NCBI RefSeq assembly: GCF_900230225.1
Contig: NZ_OCNH01000002.1
Coordinates: 249,844-313,843 of the forward strand
Length of the DNA stretch: 64,000 nt
Direction of reading: 5' to 3'
Origin: Spirosoma fluviale
GTDB taxonomy: Bacteria; Bacteroidota; Bacteroidia; Cytophagales; Spirosomataceae
The notes under the pieces were generated by a model. The model made no database searches and was not told the DNA's origin. It saw only the letters and a program-made list of their open reading frames with translations. Positions within the stretch are counted from its first letter, which is position 1. Every line of letters starts with the position of its first letter. This document shows positions 55,687-64,000 of this stretch, piece by piece. Both the position numbers and the translations under genes were made by a program.

Positions 55687-56742
55687 ATGCGTAACGTTTA
55701 CATAGCCTTTATCTCGTTGTTCATCCAGTGCACTGCTTACGCGCAGAGTGCACCCCAGGCTACCGCTCCGCCCTCACCCGCCGACCTTGCCGAGCGGGTT
55801 CGAATGTTGGAAGAAAACCTCCGCTTTGCCAATCAGGGAGTAACCAAAACCATTGATGATCTACTTTGGTACCAGAAGCTGGGCGATGTCGCTGTTATTG
55901 ACAAAATCCGGTATGGCAGTAAACCACCCCATGTTATCAAAAACCCAACGGGACAGGGAGCCAGTAATCCGGTTGTTATTCCGGCCTACACATTTGCACC
56001 AAAGAAGTTTGCATCGGTAAAAAAACTACCTCTGCTCGTTTTCGTGCATGACGGCATTCACGGGGATTTTAGCACCTTATACGCCCACGTTGTCCGGGAA
56101 CTGCTCGATCAGGGCTACTTGATCATCGCGCCCGAGTATAGAGGCAGTGCCGGGTACGGCAGTGAATTTTACAAGCAGATTGACTACGGCGACTACGAAA
56201 ATGATGATGTGCTGGCTGGAAAACGCTGGGCTGTCGAAAATATGGCGCAGGTCGACCCAGACCGTGTGGGAATTATTGGCTGGAGTCATGGCGGTATGAT
56301 TTCACTGATGAATATTTTTGACCATCCCGACGACTACAAAGTAGCGTATGCCGGTGTACCCGTAACCGATATTATTGCCCGGCTTGGCTATAAGTCTCAA
56401 ACCTACCGGACCATATTCTCGGAAGCAACGCACATTGGTAAAGACCCATCGGAGAATGTGGCCGAATACCGTCGGCGGTCTCCGGTCTGGAATGCGCAGA
56501 AGCTCAAAACACCACTGCTCATTCATACCAACACGAATGACGAAGACGTAAACGTGCTGGAGGTCGAATCGCTGATTAATGCCTTGAAAGCACACGATAA
56601 GAAATTTGAGTACAAAATCTATCAGGATGCTCCGGGCGGGCACAGTTTCAACCGGCTCGATACTCGACTGGCGCGCGATTCGCGTGGGGAAATCTATCGG
56701 TTTCTGGCGCGCTACCTAACTCCTCCCTCAGCCACCCGTTAA
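55687..56742 (+). CDS. Secreted alpha/beta hydrolase, prolyl oligopeptidase-like
   Basis: This 351-residue protein has a signal peptide (ending CTAYAQ) and an S9-type alpha/beta-hydrolase domain (about 110-345). The nucleophile is Ser200 in GWSHGGM, the acid probably lies in TNTNDEDVNV, and the catalytic His319 is in GGHSFNR. It could be a dipeptidyl peptidase-like enzyme or an esterase. It sits between the kinase and the receivers but has no evident signalling role. Confidence 0.9.
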   Translation: MRNVYIAFISLFIQCTAYAQSAPQATAPPSPADLAERVRMLEENLRFANQGVTKTIDDLLWYQKLGDVAVIDKIRYGSKPPHVIKNPTGQGASNPVVIPAYTFAPKKFASVKKLPLLVFVHDGIHGDFSTLYAHVVRELLDQGYLIIAPEYRGSAGYGSEFYKQIDYGDYENDDVLAGKRWAVENMAQVDPDRVGIIGWSHGGMISLMNIFDHPDDYKVAYAGVPVTDIIARLGYKSQTYRTIFSEATHIGKDPSENVAEYRRRSPVWNAQKLKTPLLIHTNTNDEDVNVLEVESLINALKAHDKKFEYKIYQDAPGGHSFNRLDTRLARDSRGEIYRFLARYLTPPSATR

Positions 56743-56785
56743 ACATGAACCTGAGTAAACCTACAAAGGCGTAGGCTAAATCATT

Positions 56786-56793
56786 TATCTTTG
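56786..56793 (+). promoter_or_regulatory. Candidate -7 box for the receiver-cyclase operon
   Basis: TATCTTTG is an exact TAnnTTTG match, 21 bases before the ATG at 56815; no clear -33 element. Confidence 0.5.
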
Positions 56794-56814
56794 ACTGGAA
56801 CCCTACCCTTCCTT

Positions 56815-57195
56815 ATGATGAAAATTTTAGTAGTTGACGATGAGCTAGACGTAAAAGACCTTTTTCTACAGCGTTTCCGGCGCGAAATTCGCAGTGCCCA
56901 GTTTCAACTGGACTTCGCAAACTCTGGCGAAGAAGCGCTTGCCTACCTGGAGGGTCATAAATCGGAAGTTATTCTGATTTTATCGGACATTAATATGCCT
57001 GGAATGAGCGGTTTTGAGCTGTTGCGCCATATTCGGGCTGATTTTAAGACTCCTCCGTCGCCGGTAGTCATGATGATTACGGCCTACGGTGATCCCGATT
57101 CGCAAAAACAGGCCGTTGAACTGGGAGCTAATGATTTTCTGACAAAGCCACTCGATTTTACAGTCCTCAAACAAAAACTTCACGATTTAGCATGA
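56815..57195 (+). CDS. Single-domain response regulator
   Basis: This 126-residue protein is a stand-alone receiver domain. The acidic pocket is VVDDE (residues 7-10), the phosphoacceptor is Asp58 in LSDINMPG, and ITAYGDP and TKPLD supply the switch Thr/Ala and Lys. Its stop overlaps the start of the cyclase gene by four bases (ATGA), so the two are co-translated. It likely accepts phosphate from the kinase at 54230. The upstream in-frame ATG 56791 lies in the promoter box. Confidence 0.94.
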   Translation: MMKILVVDDELDVKDLFLQRFRREIRSAQFQLDFANSGEEALAYLEGHKSEVILILSDINMPGMSGFELLRHIRADFKTPPSPVVMMITAYGDPDSQKQAVELGANDFLTKPLDFTVLKQKLHDLA

Positions 57196-58238
57196 AGGCT
57201 AAAATATTGGTGGTTGACGACGAGACAGATCTTGAGTTATTGATAAAACAAAAGTTTCGACGACAGATTAGAGAAAAACAGTACGAATTCGTGTTCGCCC
57301 ACGATGGCGTAGAGGCATTGGAAATGCTGGCGCAGCAACCCGATGTAGACATGGTGCTGACCGACATCAACATGCCCGGTATGGATGGCCTGACGCTGTT
57401 GATTAAGCTCCATGAAAGCAATCCGATGCTTAAGGCGGTCATTGTATCGGCTTATGGCGATATGGATAATATTCGGACAGCCATGAACCGGGGGGCGTTT
57501 GATTTCGTGACGAAACCGGTCAATTTCGAAGATCTGGAATTAACCATGCAAAAGACTATGGAGTACGTAGCTCAGTTGCGACAGACGCTCCAGGCAATTA
57601 AAGAAAACAATATTCTGCGGATGTACGTCGATGAGTCGGTGCTGACGTTCATGAGCCGGTCCGAGTTCGAGACTGCTATATCGGCCAGTGAAACCGTTGT
57701 AGCTACCGTCCTGTTCATTGACATCTGCGGCTTTACCGCCATTTCGGAGCGTGAATCGGCCGATACGGTTGTGCGGCTTGTCAATCGGTACTTTGATGTG
57801 ATGGTCAAAGAAATAATTGCCCAGGGCGGACACGTCGATAAGTTTATGGGCGATGCCGTCATGGCCGTTTTCAGGGGCGAGTACCACTTCGACCGGGCTG
57901 TCGAAGCGGCATTGGCGGTTCGGACGCAGATTGCGGCTTTGGAAGACAATCTGCCCAATCATCCTAATTACCATCCTCAGGTATCCATCGGGATCAACAC
58001 CGGCGAAATGGTATCGGGGAACATCGGGTCTGCTACCCTCCGGCGGTTAGATTACACCGTTATAGGCGATGCCGTCAACATGGCCCAGCGCCTGCAAACC
58101 ATTGCTCAGGCAGGGCAAATTGTGATTGTCGAGTCGGCCCAGCAGGAAATCGCAGAATCGTTTACCTGCGAGCGCATCGGCGAAGTAACCCTCAAGAACA
58201 AGTCGGCCCCGGTTGTGGTGTATAACGTACTTGGATGA
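57192..58238 (+). CDS. Receiver domain fused to a class III adenylate cyclase
   Basis: This 348-residue protein has an N-terminal receiver (phosphoacceptor Asp58 in LTDINMPG, Lys in TKPVN), a helical linker (about 118-165) and a class III cyclase domain (about 170-345). Metal-binding Asp177 (VLFIDICGF) and Asp221 are present. The adenine-specifying pair is Lys217 (DKFMGD) and Asp287 (RLDYTVIGD), and the transition-state residues are Asn296 and Arg300 (NMAQR). So it should make cAMP under phosphorylation control. A protein with a cyclic-nucleotide pocket is encoded 3 kb upstream. Confidence 0.95.
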   Translation: MKAKILVVDDETDLELLIKQKFRRQIREKQYEFVFAHDGVEALEMLAQQPDVDMVLTDINMPGMDGLTLLIKLHESNPMLKAVIVSAYGDMDNIRTAMNRGAFDFVTKPVNFEDLELTMQKTMEYVAQLRQTLQAIKENNILRMYVDESVLTFMSRSEFETAISASETVVATVLFIDICGFTAISERESADTVVRLVNRYFDVMVKEIIAQGGHVDKFMGDAVMAVFRGEYHFDRAVEAALAVRTQIAALEDNLPNHPNYHPQVSIGINTGEMVSGNIGSATLRRLDYTVIGDAVNMAQRLQTIAQAGQIVIVESAQQEIAESFTCERIGEVTLKNKSAPVVVYNVLG

Positions 58239-58286
58239 TGTAGGATGTATTGCTTTCGCAGTTACATACATCCTATATCATACATC
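58234..58286. repeat. Intergenic inverted repeat of GATGTA words
   Basis: GATGATGTAGGATGTAT pairs with ATACATCCTATATCATACATC with a bulge. It overlaps the cyclase stop and fills the gap to the convergent permease gene. Confidence 0.7.
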
Positions 58287-58289
58287 TCT

Positions 58290-59537
58290 CTATTCTTCGG
58301 CCAGTGTCCTTGAGATGTTCATGCGGTAGACGCCCAGGGCGGGTAGGGCAGCCGCCAGAAGGCCAATGAGAATGGCAACGCCGAGTAAAGCCCACTCTTC
58401 GGGCAAAATGCCGAATGCAGCCAGATTATAGTGGTATTCCGACGAAACGCTGCTGGAGAATAACCACAATCCTACACGGCTGAGGAGGATACCCAGGATA
58501 AAGCCGATCAGGGCCAGTACCAGACCTTCGAGGAGTAACATGCCAAAAAGTTGCGCACGGGTAGCACCCATAGAGAGCATCAGGGCCATTTCGTAGCGTC
58601 GCTCTTTCAGGGAGTTGTACAACGAAACGAAAACACTGATTCCGGAGATCAGCATAATAACAATAGCCAGCCCACGCAGGGTTTCAACACCCACACCAAG
58701 GAGTGAAAACAGCCGATTTATCTCAATGTTGGGTAGTGCTGCCTGAAGTTTAGAGTTGCTGTTGATACCCCGCGCCAGCATCATGCCCAGCGGATTCCGA
58801 AATTTGATAAGCATACTCGTAATCTCGCGGGGTTCCCCAAGTTCTTCATCGTGATGGTTCTCATGACCACCTTCTGCTTCATGATCGGCAGTCCCGGTGG
58901 TTGGCTCGGCGTGTTCCTCATGATGCTCATGAATCGCCCAAACGCTGGAAAGGGGCGTTATAATGAGTTGGTCGGCAACGGTGTTGGTGGGGCTTAGAAT
59001 CCCGACAACTTTATACTTCGTGTCGGCGTGTACGTCGCCGTCTTTGTCAAGGCCGTGTGAGCCGGAGAATGTATCGCCGATTTTTAAGCCCGTAACGGCC
59101 GCTACGCGCGGGCCAATCACCGTTTCCAGCGCCTTGTCAAACAGCTTTCCCTGAGCTACGGTGGCCCCAAAATGATCGAGGTATTTTTTGTTGGTGCCAA
59201 CAATTCGAAACGACTGGTAATTATCGCCCATTGACAGGGGAATAGCCGTTTTGATCATTGGATTACGGGTTAGCCGTTCGGCTTCATCGAGCGGAATGTT
59301 GCCCGTTGGTGAGTCAATCTGGTAAATACTGGCCAGAATAAGCTGGAGTGGGCTTCCTTTGGCTCCGAGTACCATGTCAATTCCTTTTATGTTTTTGCGA
59401 AACTGATCATCCAACTGCTTGTTGAGCAACAGCAGCAACGAAATAATCGTGATACCGAATGTCATGAGCAGCCCGCTTAAAAAACTGCTCAGGGGTTTGT
59501 CTTTCAGGTTACTCCAACTAATTCGGAACAGATTCAT
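58290..59537 (-). CDS. FtsX/MacB-type ABC permease with a His-rich loop
   Basis: This 415-residue protein has an N-terminal membrane segment, a large periplasmic domain (about 45-280) and three C-terminal membrane segments, with the FtsX-type motif LKERRYEMALMLSMGATRAQ. The periplasmic part carries a loop of clustered His and Glu (about 200-230: HEHHEEHAE, then GGHENHHDEE), suggesting metal binding. Vibrio ZrgB-like zinc-linked permeases are a possible parallel. No ATPase partner adjoins it. Confidence 0.88.
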   Translation of the reverse strand: MNLFRISWSNLKDKPLSSFLSGLLMTFGITIISLLLLLNKQLDDQFRKNIKGIDMVLGAKGSPLQLILASIYQIDSPTGNIPLDEAERLTRNPMIKTAIPLSMGDNYQSFRIVGTNKKYLDHFGATVAQGKLFDKALETVIGPRVAAVTGLKIGDTFSGSHGLDKDGDVHADTKYKVVGILSPTNTVADQLIITPLSSVWAIHEHHEEHAEPTTGTADHEAEGGHENHHDEELGEPREITSMLIKFRNPLGMMLARGINSNSKLQAALPNIEINRLFSLLGVGVETLRGLAIVIMLISGISVFVSLYNSLKERRYEMALMLSMGATRAQLFGMLLLEGLVLALIGFILGILLSRVGLWLFSSSVSSEYHYNLAAFGILPEEWALLGVAILIGLLAAALPALGVYRMNISRTLAEE

Positions 59538-59621
59538 TGGCTATATCAGGATTTAACCGTAAAGGTCGCAAAGAAAGGCTTTTTTGGTGTGTTTTATAGC
59601 GTGGCTGTGACGCCCGGCGCG

Positions 59622-60059
59622 CTACAAATCTAGTTTGAAGTGATGGCTGGTGATGTTGAATCCTTTATTCAGATAGAGCCGATGAGCATCGTAGCGAGCC
59701 GGATTCTGGCCCGAGTCGAGTGATACGCACTGGCAACCCAGCTCACGAGCCTGCTCTACAACAAAATCGACCAGGGCACTGGCATACCCCTTTCCCCGTG
59801 CATCCGGTAGGGTGGAGAGGTCGTCAATGTAGATCGTTTTGCCGCAGTACAGAAAATTCATTGTCCGATAGCCTACTACGGCTGGTGCTGGATCGGCGGG
59901 GTCTTCGGCTGGAACAAACGCCAGCACAAATCGCTCATTGGCTTGCTGGAAGCGGATTTGTTCAAAGGCCTGTTCGGGGCTTAAATGACTGCGCAGGGCC
60001 AGCATGGCGGGCAGACAGCGTCGGATGTCGTCATCCGACCGGGCAATCAAAGGGGTCAT
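59622..60059 (-). CDS. GNAT-family N-acetyltransferase
   Basis: This 145-residue protein has a GNAT fold. The acetyl-CoA loop is ARGKGYASALVDFV (near residues 88-100), preceded by IYIDDLSTLPD and followed by the late LYLNKGF. The acceptor is unknown. Its ATG overlaps the hemC stop by four bases, so the two are probably co-translated. Confidence 0.92.
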   Translation of the reverse strand: MTPLIARSDDDIRRCLPAMLALRSHLSPEQAFEQIRFQQANERFVLAFVPAEDPADPAPAVVGYRTMNFLYCGKTIYIDDLSTLPDARGKGYASALVDFVVEQARELGCQCVSLDSGQNPARYDAHRLYLNKGFNITSHHFKLDL

Positions 60060-60985
60060 AGTTGTGCGCGAATTTCTAGTAACAAAGTGTCGCCCCCGCG
60101 TGCCAGAATGGCTTCGGCCAGTGAATGCCCCACCAATGGAGACTCTTCGGCGGAGCCGGAAAAGGTTTCGCGCAATAGCTGACTGCCATCCAGACTCACG
60201 AGTCCGCCCGTCAGGCCAATGGTTTCACTGTCCGTCCACTGGGCGAGTGCAAAGGACGGAATGCTGCAACCACCCTCCAGCCGGGCCAGAAAGGCGCGTT
60301 CGGCCCGCAGGCAGGCCTCCGTAGGCGCGTGGTTGACCAGGCGCGTAATGGCTTCGGCTACCTCGCTTTTGAGGGCATCTTTCGCTACTTCTATGGCAAT
60401 ACTGCCTTGTGCAACGGCGGGCGTAAACTCGTCCAGGGGCAGGCGTTCCACAATCAGGTCGTCGTACCCCATGCGGTGTACACCGGCATAGGCCAGCAGC
60501 AAAGCATCGCAATGGCCTTCGTCGAGTTTACGGATTCGGGTTTGCAGGTTGCCCCGCATATCGACTGTAGCTAGGTGCGGGCAGTAATGTTTGAGCATGG
60601 CCACCCGACGTGTTGACGAGGTTCCGATGCGAAACGATTCGCCCCCTTGTAAAGAAAGGGACTTGTTACGGCTAACGAGAACATCGTTGGCGGGCTCACG
60701 CTCGGTAAAGGCAATAATATGTAAGTCGGCCGGAAGGTTGGAAGGCAAATCTTTAGCGCTGTGAACCGCAATGTCGATGGCGCCGGTGCGTAGTTGATCT
60801 TCCAGTTCCTGGGTAAAAACGCCTTTGCTGCCAATCTTGGACAACGAACGGTCGAGTACTAAATCGCCTTTGGTTTCAATCAGGACTAATTCTGAGGTAA
60901 GACCTCCTTTTTCGAGTAATGCCTGTATATGTTCGGCCTGCCATACGGCAAGGCGGCTGCTTCTTGTACCAATTCGAATATGCAT
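60056..60985 (-). CDS. hemC: Hydroxymethylbilane synthase (porphobilinogen deaminase)
   Basis: This 309-residue enzyme joins four porphobilinogens in haem synthesis. Family regions include IRIGTRSSRLAVWQA, AVHSAKDLPSNLP (catalytic Asp), TSSTRRVAML and GNLQTRIRKLD, and the dipyrromethane cofactor cysteine is in LEGGCSIP. ATG 60985 (MHIRIGTRSS) is preferred; the upstream extension MAYLCSI crosses the promoter box. No other haem gene is nearby. Confidence 0.97.
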   Translation of the reverse strand: MHIRIGTRSSRLAVWQAEHIQALLEKGGLTSELVLIETKGDLVLDRSLSKIGSKGVFTQELEDQLRTGAIDIAVHSAKDLPSNLPADLHIIAFTEREPANDVLVSRNKSLSLQGGESFRIGTSSTRRVAMLKHYCPHLATVDMRGNLQTRIRKLDEGHCDALLLAYAGVHRMGYDDLIVERLPLDEFTPAVAQGSIAIEVAKDALKSEVAEAITRLVNHAPTEACLRAERAFLARLEGGCSIPSFALAQWTDSETIGLTGGLVSLDGSQLLRETFSGSAEESPLVGHSLAEAILARGGDTLLLEIRAQL

Positions 60986-60992
60986 GATAGAA

Positions 60993-61000
60993 CAAAGATA
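60993..61000 (-). promoter_or_regulatory. Candidate -7 box for hemC
   Basis: TATCTTTG on the minus strand ends seven bases before the hemC ATG, so the leader would be very short. Confidence 0.5.
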
Positions 61001-61268
61001 CGCCATGAAAACCAGCTTTCAGACAGGAAGCCGAATTGTGGTAAGGTGTAGAAAGACAACCACATACAGACCACAATAGCAACACTATTCTTCTACACAC
61101 AAAAAAACGGCAAAAAGGACGAAATACGTCTGTATTGTGCCAAAACGGCATTAAATGGGTGGATTAGGGCAGATTTTGCTGACAACCTGACTGAAAATAA
61201 TGGGATTAATCCATTAGGCACGGCGTTTGTTTATTAAGTAGATACTTGAACAGTAAACAGCATCCACT

Positions 61269-61676
61269 ATGAAAGCGATAGAAAATGTGTTTAAGGGAAC
61301 AGGCGGTCAGATAGACTTGCTAAACACGCTCTACGGTGGTTCCACTCAAACAACCATGAATGTTGAGCGTGAGGATGAGCGTCTGGTGATTACCCTGACT
61401 GCTCCCGGCGTTAGTGCCAATTCATTTAATGTGCTTGTCGAGGGCAACAAACTCGTTCTCTATACTCTGCTGGTCAGCACATCCCGACAAACGCTGGACA
61501 ACGAAAATAATCAGCGTTTAGCGGTACCTATGTTTTTACGCGTACTTGATATACCATCCTTTGTTGATGCCGATCAGATTGAGGCTATACACGAGCATGG
61601 TCAGGTCATGGTTATGCTACCCTTTAAAGACAAAGAACACATGCACCGCCGAATCGACATCAAGAATCTTTTTTAG
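61269..61676 (+). CDS. Hsp20/alpha-crystallin-like protein
   Basis: This 135-residue protein resembles small heat-shock proteins: a beta-rich core (about 28-125) with the pattern TMNVEREDERLVITLTAPG, then FLRVLDIPSFVDADQIEAIH and VMVMLPFK. The usual A-x-x-x-N-G-V-L motif reads IEAIHEHGQVMVMLP here. It may act as a holdase chaperone, but it is a divergent member. A terminator follows at 61738-61766. Confidence 0.78.
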   Translation: MKAIENVFKGTGGQIDLLNTLYGGSTQTTMNVEREDERLVITLTAPGVSANSFNVLVEGNKLVLYTLLVSTSRQTLDNENNQRLAVPMFLRVLDIPSFVDADQIEAIHEHGQVMVMLPFKDKEHMHRRIDIKNLF

Positions 61677-61737
61677 TCTATACCCTGCATTTCCATCCGG
61701 GACACCTACATTGGTCCTGTAGCCTATAGATGAGTTC

Positions 61738-61766
61738 AAAGCCGCTTCTACGGAAGCGGCTTTTTG
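61738..61766 (+). terminator. Intrinsic terminator after the Hsp20-like gene
   Basis: AAGCCGCTTC and GAAGCGGCTT pair around four bases, followed by a T run. Confidence 0.88.
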
Positions 61767-61834
61767 ATTTTACAGAAGTTTTGTTTTGACAAGGCTTGTG
61801 TATATTGAGTCATTTACCGCTCAACGTACTGTTT

Positions 61835-62062
61835 ATGCTTCGCCACACGCCTACACAACTCCTGATGGGTCTGGGAGTTTTCATTGCCTCAGCCACTCAG
61901 GCTCAAACCCTTACGGCCGATACCGGCTGGCTTAAAGAAAAGCTCAATAGTCTGGTGATCGATAAGGACGATTCCGTGACTCCTCAGTTCGACTTCAATG
62001 ACTGTCAGATGAGCATGAAGGTCGATGCAAAAGAGGAGGGTATTGCGGTTAAGCTGGATTAG
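61835..62062 (+). CDS. Small secreted protein of unknown function
   Basis: This 75-residue protein begins with a signal peptide (MLRHTPTQLLMGLGVFIASATQAQ). A short acidic mature part contains one Cys (NDCQMSMKVDAKEEG). The C-terminus ends abruptly at VKLD, which might mean truncation of a longer protein. I recognise no family. The in-frame ATG at 61796 would place 13 residues before the signal peptide. Confidence 0.55.
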   Translation: MLRHTPTQLLMGLGVFIASATQAQTLTADTGWLKEKLNSLVIDKDDSVTPQFDFNDCQMSMKVDAKEEGIAVKLD

Positions 62063-62095
62063 GCAATACTGCTGAACAAGTGTCGGCCTACCTTC

Positions 62096-62995
62096 CTAAG
62101 CAGGCGTAACGGCCAGCAGAATACCCGAAAGCATCAATAAGCCATCCAGGCCAATATAATACAGATAATCAGAAACCTTACGTAAAACCCGTTGGGCCAG
62201 CAGGACCAGTATGCCCATGGGTAGCCCTATACAAATGACGCCCCAAACCGTAAAGCCATGCCGGTACAACGCAAGTAGTGTCAGTCCGAAAAAGAAAACA
62301 AGACTGCAAAAGAATCGATATAACTGGGCATCGGTTAGCCGGGAGGCAAGAGTTAACCACCTCGACTGGCGGTCAACATCCCGGTCGCGGTAGTCGAACC
62401 AGAGCGCAATGCTGTAGATGAGCAGAAATCGATTGAGAATCCAAATTGCCATCAATAACCCGTTGGGCCGTTGAAGCGGAGAAACGACAAGAAAAGGCAG
62501 TACGACCGTAACATACGTCCAGACGAAGGTAAGATACAGGCTTTTCAGAACCGCAACTCGGCGCAGAGCCCGGAAGGGTGGGCTGTCGATTTTAGGGGCC
62601 GAGTACAGGAACGTAATCAGCACCACGGGCAACAGTTCGACCAGATACAGCCGCAGGAACCACAGCATCCACAGGCCCGTCAGCACAGCACCTACAAACA
62701 AACCCGCCAGAACGGGTTTATACTGATAATTCCAGCGGCCTCGTCTGGAGTAGTCAGCGGACGAATCCGTCAAAAACCAGTGCAGCGAATAACTGCCTAA
62801 CGTGCCCACAAAGGTGAACAGCAGAAGCGATTCAGGTAAGGTTAGCCGAAACAACCGAGCTGTGGTTTGGCACATCACGACCGCACAAATGGCTATATAG
62901 ACATTGCTGAAAAGGAGAAACTCCAGAATGATGGTGGAAACCCTGGCAATCCGCCTTATTATCCCCAACATATAAGCCGTTGTCGTTATCATCAA
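62096..62995 (-). CDS. UbiA-like multi-pass membrane protein
   Basis: This 299-residue protein has about eight membrane segments. One loop reads WFDYRDRDVDRQSR, like the second Asp-rich motif of UbiA prenyltransferases. The first Asp motif is not typical (LTDSSADYSRRGRWN). It could be a prenyltransferase-family member of unknown substrate or a decayed relative. It is not next to quinone or haem genes other than hemC, 1 kb away. Confidence 0.7.
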   Translation of the reverse strand: MMITTTAYMLGIIRRIARVSTIILEFLLFSNVYIAICAVVMCQTTARLFRLTLPESLLLFTFVGTLGSYSLHWFLTDSSADYSRRGRWNYQYKPVLAGLFVGAVLTGLWMLWFLRLYLVELLPVVLITFLYSAPKIDSPPFRALRRVAVLKSLYLTFVWTYVTVVLPFLVVSPLQRPNGLLMAIWILNRFLLIYSIALWFDYRDRDVDRQSRWLTLASRLTDAQLYRFFCSLVFFFGLTLLALYRHGFTVWGVICIGLPMGILVLLAQRVLRKVSDYLYYIGLDGLLMLSGILLAVTPA

Positions 62996-63109
62996 TTGGG
63001 GTCCCGCAGGTGTTAGGGGAAATTCCTTTTACTAACAGAACTGGTAGGAAATGGTTTATACGGGGAAAGGCCATTGACGGAATCCGGTCCTACTGGCAAA
63101 CAGTATATT

Positions 63110-64000
63110 ATGAAATTACCCCTTATGAATAGAGTACTCTTTCTGTTTTTTCTGTTTTGTCTGACACCCGGCTGGAGTCAGCAAGTTCTTGAAAAACCTA
63201 ATTCAACCATACTGAATCTGGCTGGTCCGGACGAACAGTTCGGGCCGCTGTTTGAGGCTGTTCAGTTAAAAGCCGTTTTTCCGGATTCGAAAACATTTGC
63301 CGATTGCACACCTAAATTCACGGTAGCTACCATCCTGGCCAGCTACGAAAGTGCACGGCAACGTAGCGACTTCGACCTGAAAGCGTTTGTTCTCCAAAAT
63401 TTCGCCCTACCCATTAAACCGGCCTCTGGCTATACGAGCAAAGCAGGACAAACCGCTCAGGAGCACCTTACCGATTTATGGCCCGTACTTACCCGGCCTG
63501 CATCGCCCGCTGCCAAAACAGGTACACTTGCCGGTTCGCTGATTTCATTACCCAAACCTTACGTGGTTCCGGGTGGGCGATTTGGTGAGATCTACTATTG
63601 GGATAGCTATTTTACGATGCTCGGCCTGAAGGCATCCGGTCAGACAGCCCTGATCCGGAACATGATCGACAATTTTGCCTATCTAATCCGAACGTTCGGC
63701 TTTATTCCAAATGGCAACCGGACTTACTTTTTGGGTCGTTCGCAGCCGCCGTTTTTTTCCTTAATGGTCAACCTGCTCAGCGAAGTGCAGGGCCGCCGGG
63801 TGCTGGTTACCTACCTGCCTGAATTACAAAAGGAGTATGACTTCTGGATGGATGGCAAAGAACAACTGACCGCCGAACACCCGGCTCACCGGCGGGTGGT
63901 CCGGCTGGAGGAAGGTGTTTACCTGAATCGTTATTATGATGACAAGATGACACCCCGGCCGGAGTCGTACCGGGAAGACGTTCAACTGGCTAAACGGAAT
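63110..64000 (+). CDS. treA: Periplasmic alpha,alpha-trehalase (GH37), 5' part
   Basis: The gene runs off the window; 297 codons are present. After a signal peptide (MNRVLFLFFLFCLTPGWSQ region) comes the GH37 domain. PGGRFGEIYYWDSYF (about residues 155-169) is the family signature, followed by GFIPNGNRTYFLGRSQPPFFS. It splits trehalose into two glucoses. ATG 63110 gives a proper signal peptide; a second ATG at 63125 is also possible. Confidence 0.93.
   Translation, partial: MKLPLMNRVLFLFFLFCLTPGWSQQVLEKPNSTILNLAGPDEQFGPLFEAVQLKAVFPDSKTFADCTPKFTVATILASYESARQRSDFDLKAFVLQNFALPIKPASGYTSKAGQTAQEHLTDLWPVLTRPASPAAKTGTLAGSLISLPKPYVVPGGRFGEIYYWDSYFTMLGLKASGQTALIRNMIDNFAYLIRTFGFIPNGNRTYFLGRSQPPFFSLMVNLLSEVQGRRVLVTYLPELQKEYDFWMDGKEQLTAEHPAHRRVVRLEEGVYLNRYYDDKMTPRPESYREDVQLAKRN

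Noticed and set aside
61007..61079. A short frame starting MKTSFQTGSRIVV upstream of the Hsp20-like gene
   Set aside because: Only 24 codons, with no signal or family; it sits in the hemC promoter region.

Overview
The window looks like a chromosomal segment of a Bacteroidota bacterium of the order Cytophagales, probably Spirosoma or a close relative. I infer this from protein families I recognise, from candidate promoters of the Bacteroidota type (TTG/TTTG, about 19-22 bases, TAnnTTTG) and from the absence of Shine-Dalgarno sites at starts. No database search was run. Nearly everything is ordinary housekeeping and accessory coding sequence; no tRNA or rRNA gene was seen.

Layout. 1-2606 is the end of a CRISPR array (36 repeats, 35 spacers) with its degenerate last repeat inside the window; the leader and any cas genes must lie to the left. 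2.7-10.7 kb holds a redoxin, a coiled-coil lipoprotein, PpiD, RdgB, an FKBP lipoprotein, an NrnA-like phosphoesterase, Ndk and endonuclease III. 10.8-25.6 kb holds an ECF sigma factor with a small overlapping gene, a TPR histidine kinase, lipoamide dehydrogenase, an M28 peptidase, a haloperoxidase-like protein, a TetR regulator, a GH9 glycosidase, a DoxX protein, a glutathionylspermidine synthase-like ligase and a nucleoside hydrolase. 25.6-33.6 kb holds recX, a glycosyltransferase, nrdB, an HNH endonuclease, a REP-associated transposase, uvrA and a small membrane protein. 33.6-39.9 kb holds two more REP-associated transposases, an amidohydrolase, citrate synthase, recA and a membrane-anchored protein. 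40.1-48.7 kb runs eno, divIC-like, low-molecular-weight phosphatase, gpmI, then sucB and sucA on the other strand. 49-58.2 kb holds a SulP transporter, then a nucleotide-transporter/HEAT/cyclic-nucleotide-binding fusion, a histidine kinase, a hydrolase, a lone receiver and a receiver-adenylate cyclase. 58.3-64 kb holds an FtsX-type permease with a His-rich loop, an acetyltransferase, hemC, a small heat-shock-like protein, a UbiA-like membrane protein and the start of a trehalase that runs off the end.

How genes work together. sucA, sucB, gltA and lpdA supply 2-oxoglutarate dehydrogenase and TCA functions. eno and gpmI are consecutive glycolytic steps. recA, recX, uvrA and nth are DNA repair genes at separate places. 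The 50.9-58.2 kb block could be a cAMP signalling module, with a cyclase, a kinase and a membrane protein with a cyclic-nucleotide pocket.

The most unusual content is between the genes. Three REP-associated tyrosine transposases sit within about 8.5 kb, each bracketed by its own private family of paired palindromes (REPIN-like). One 78-base pair of palindromes lies in frame inside the N-terminus of the amidohydrolase, and other copies supply stop codons. Separately, many intergenic gaps hold hairpins whose arms are built from short degenerate tandem words private to each locus; some of these arms encode the ends of neighbouring proteins or contain their start codons.
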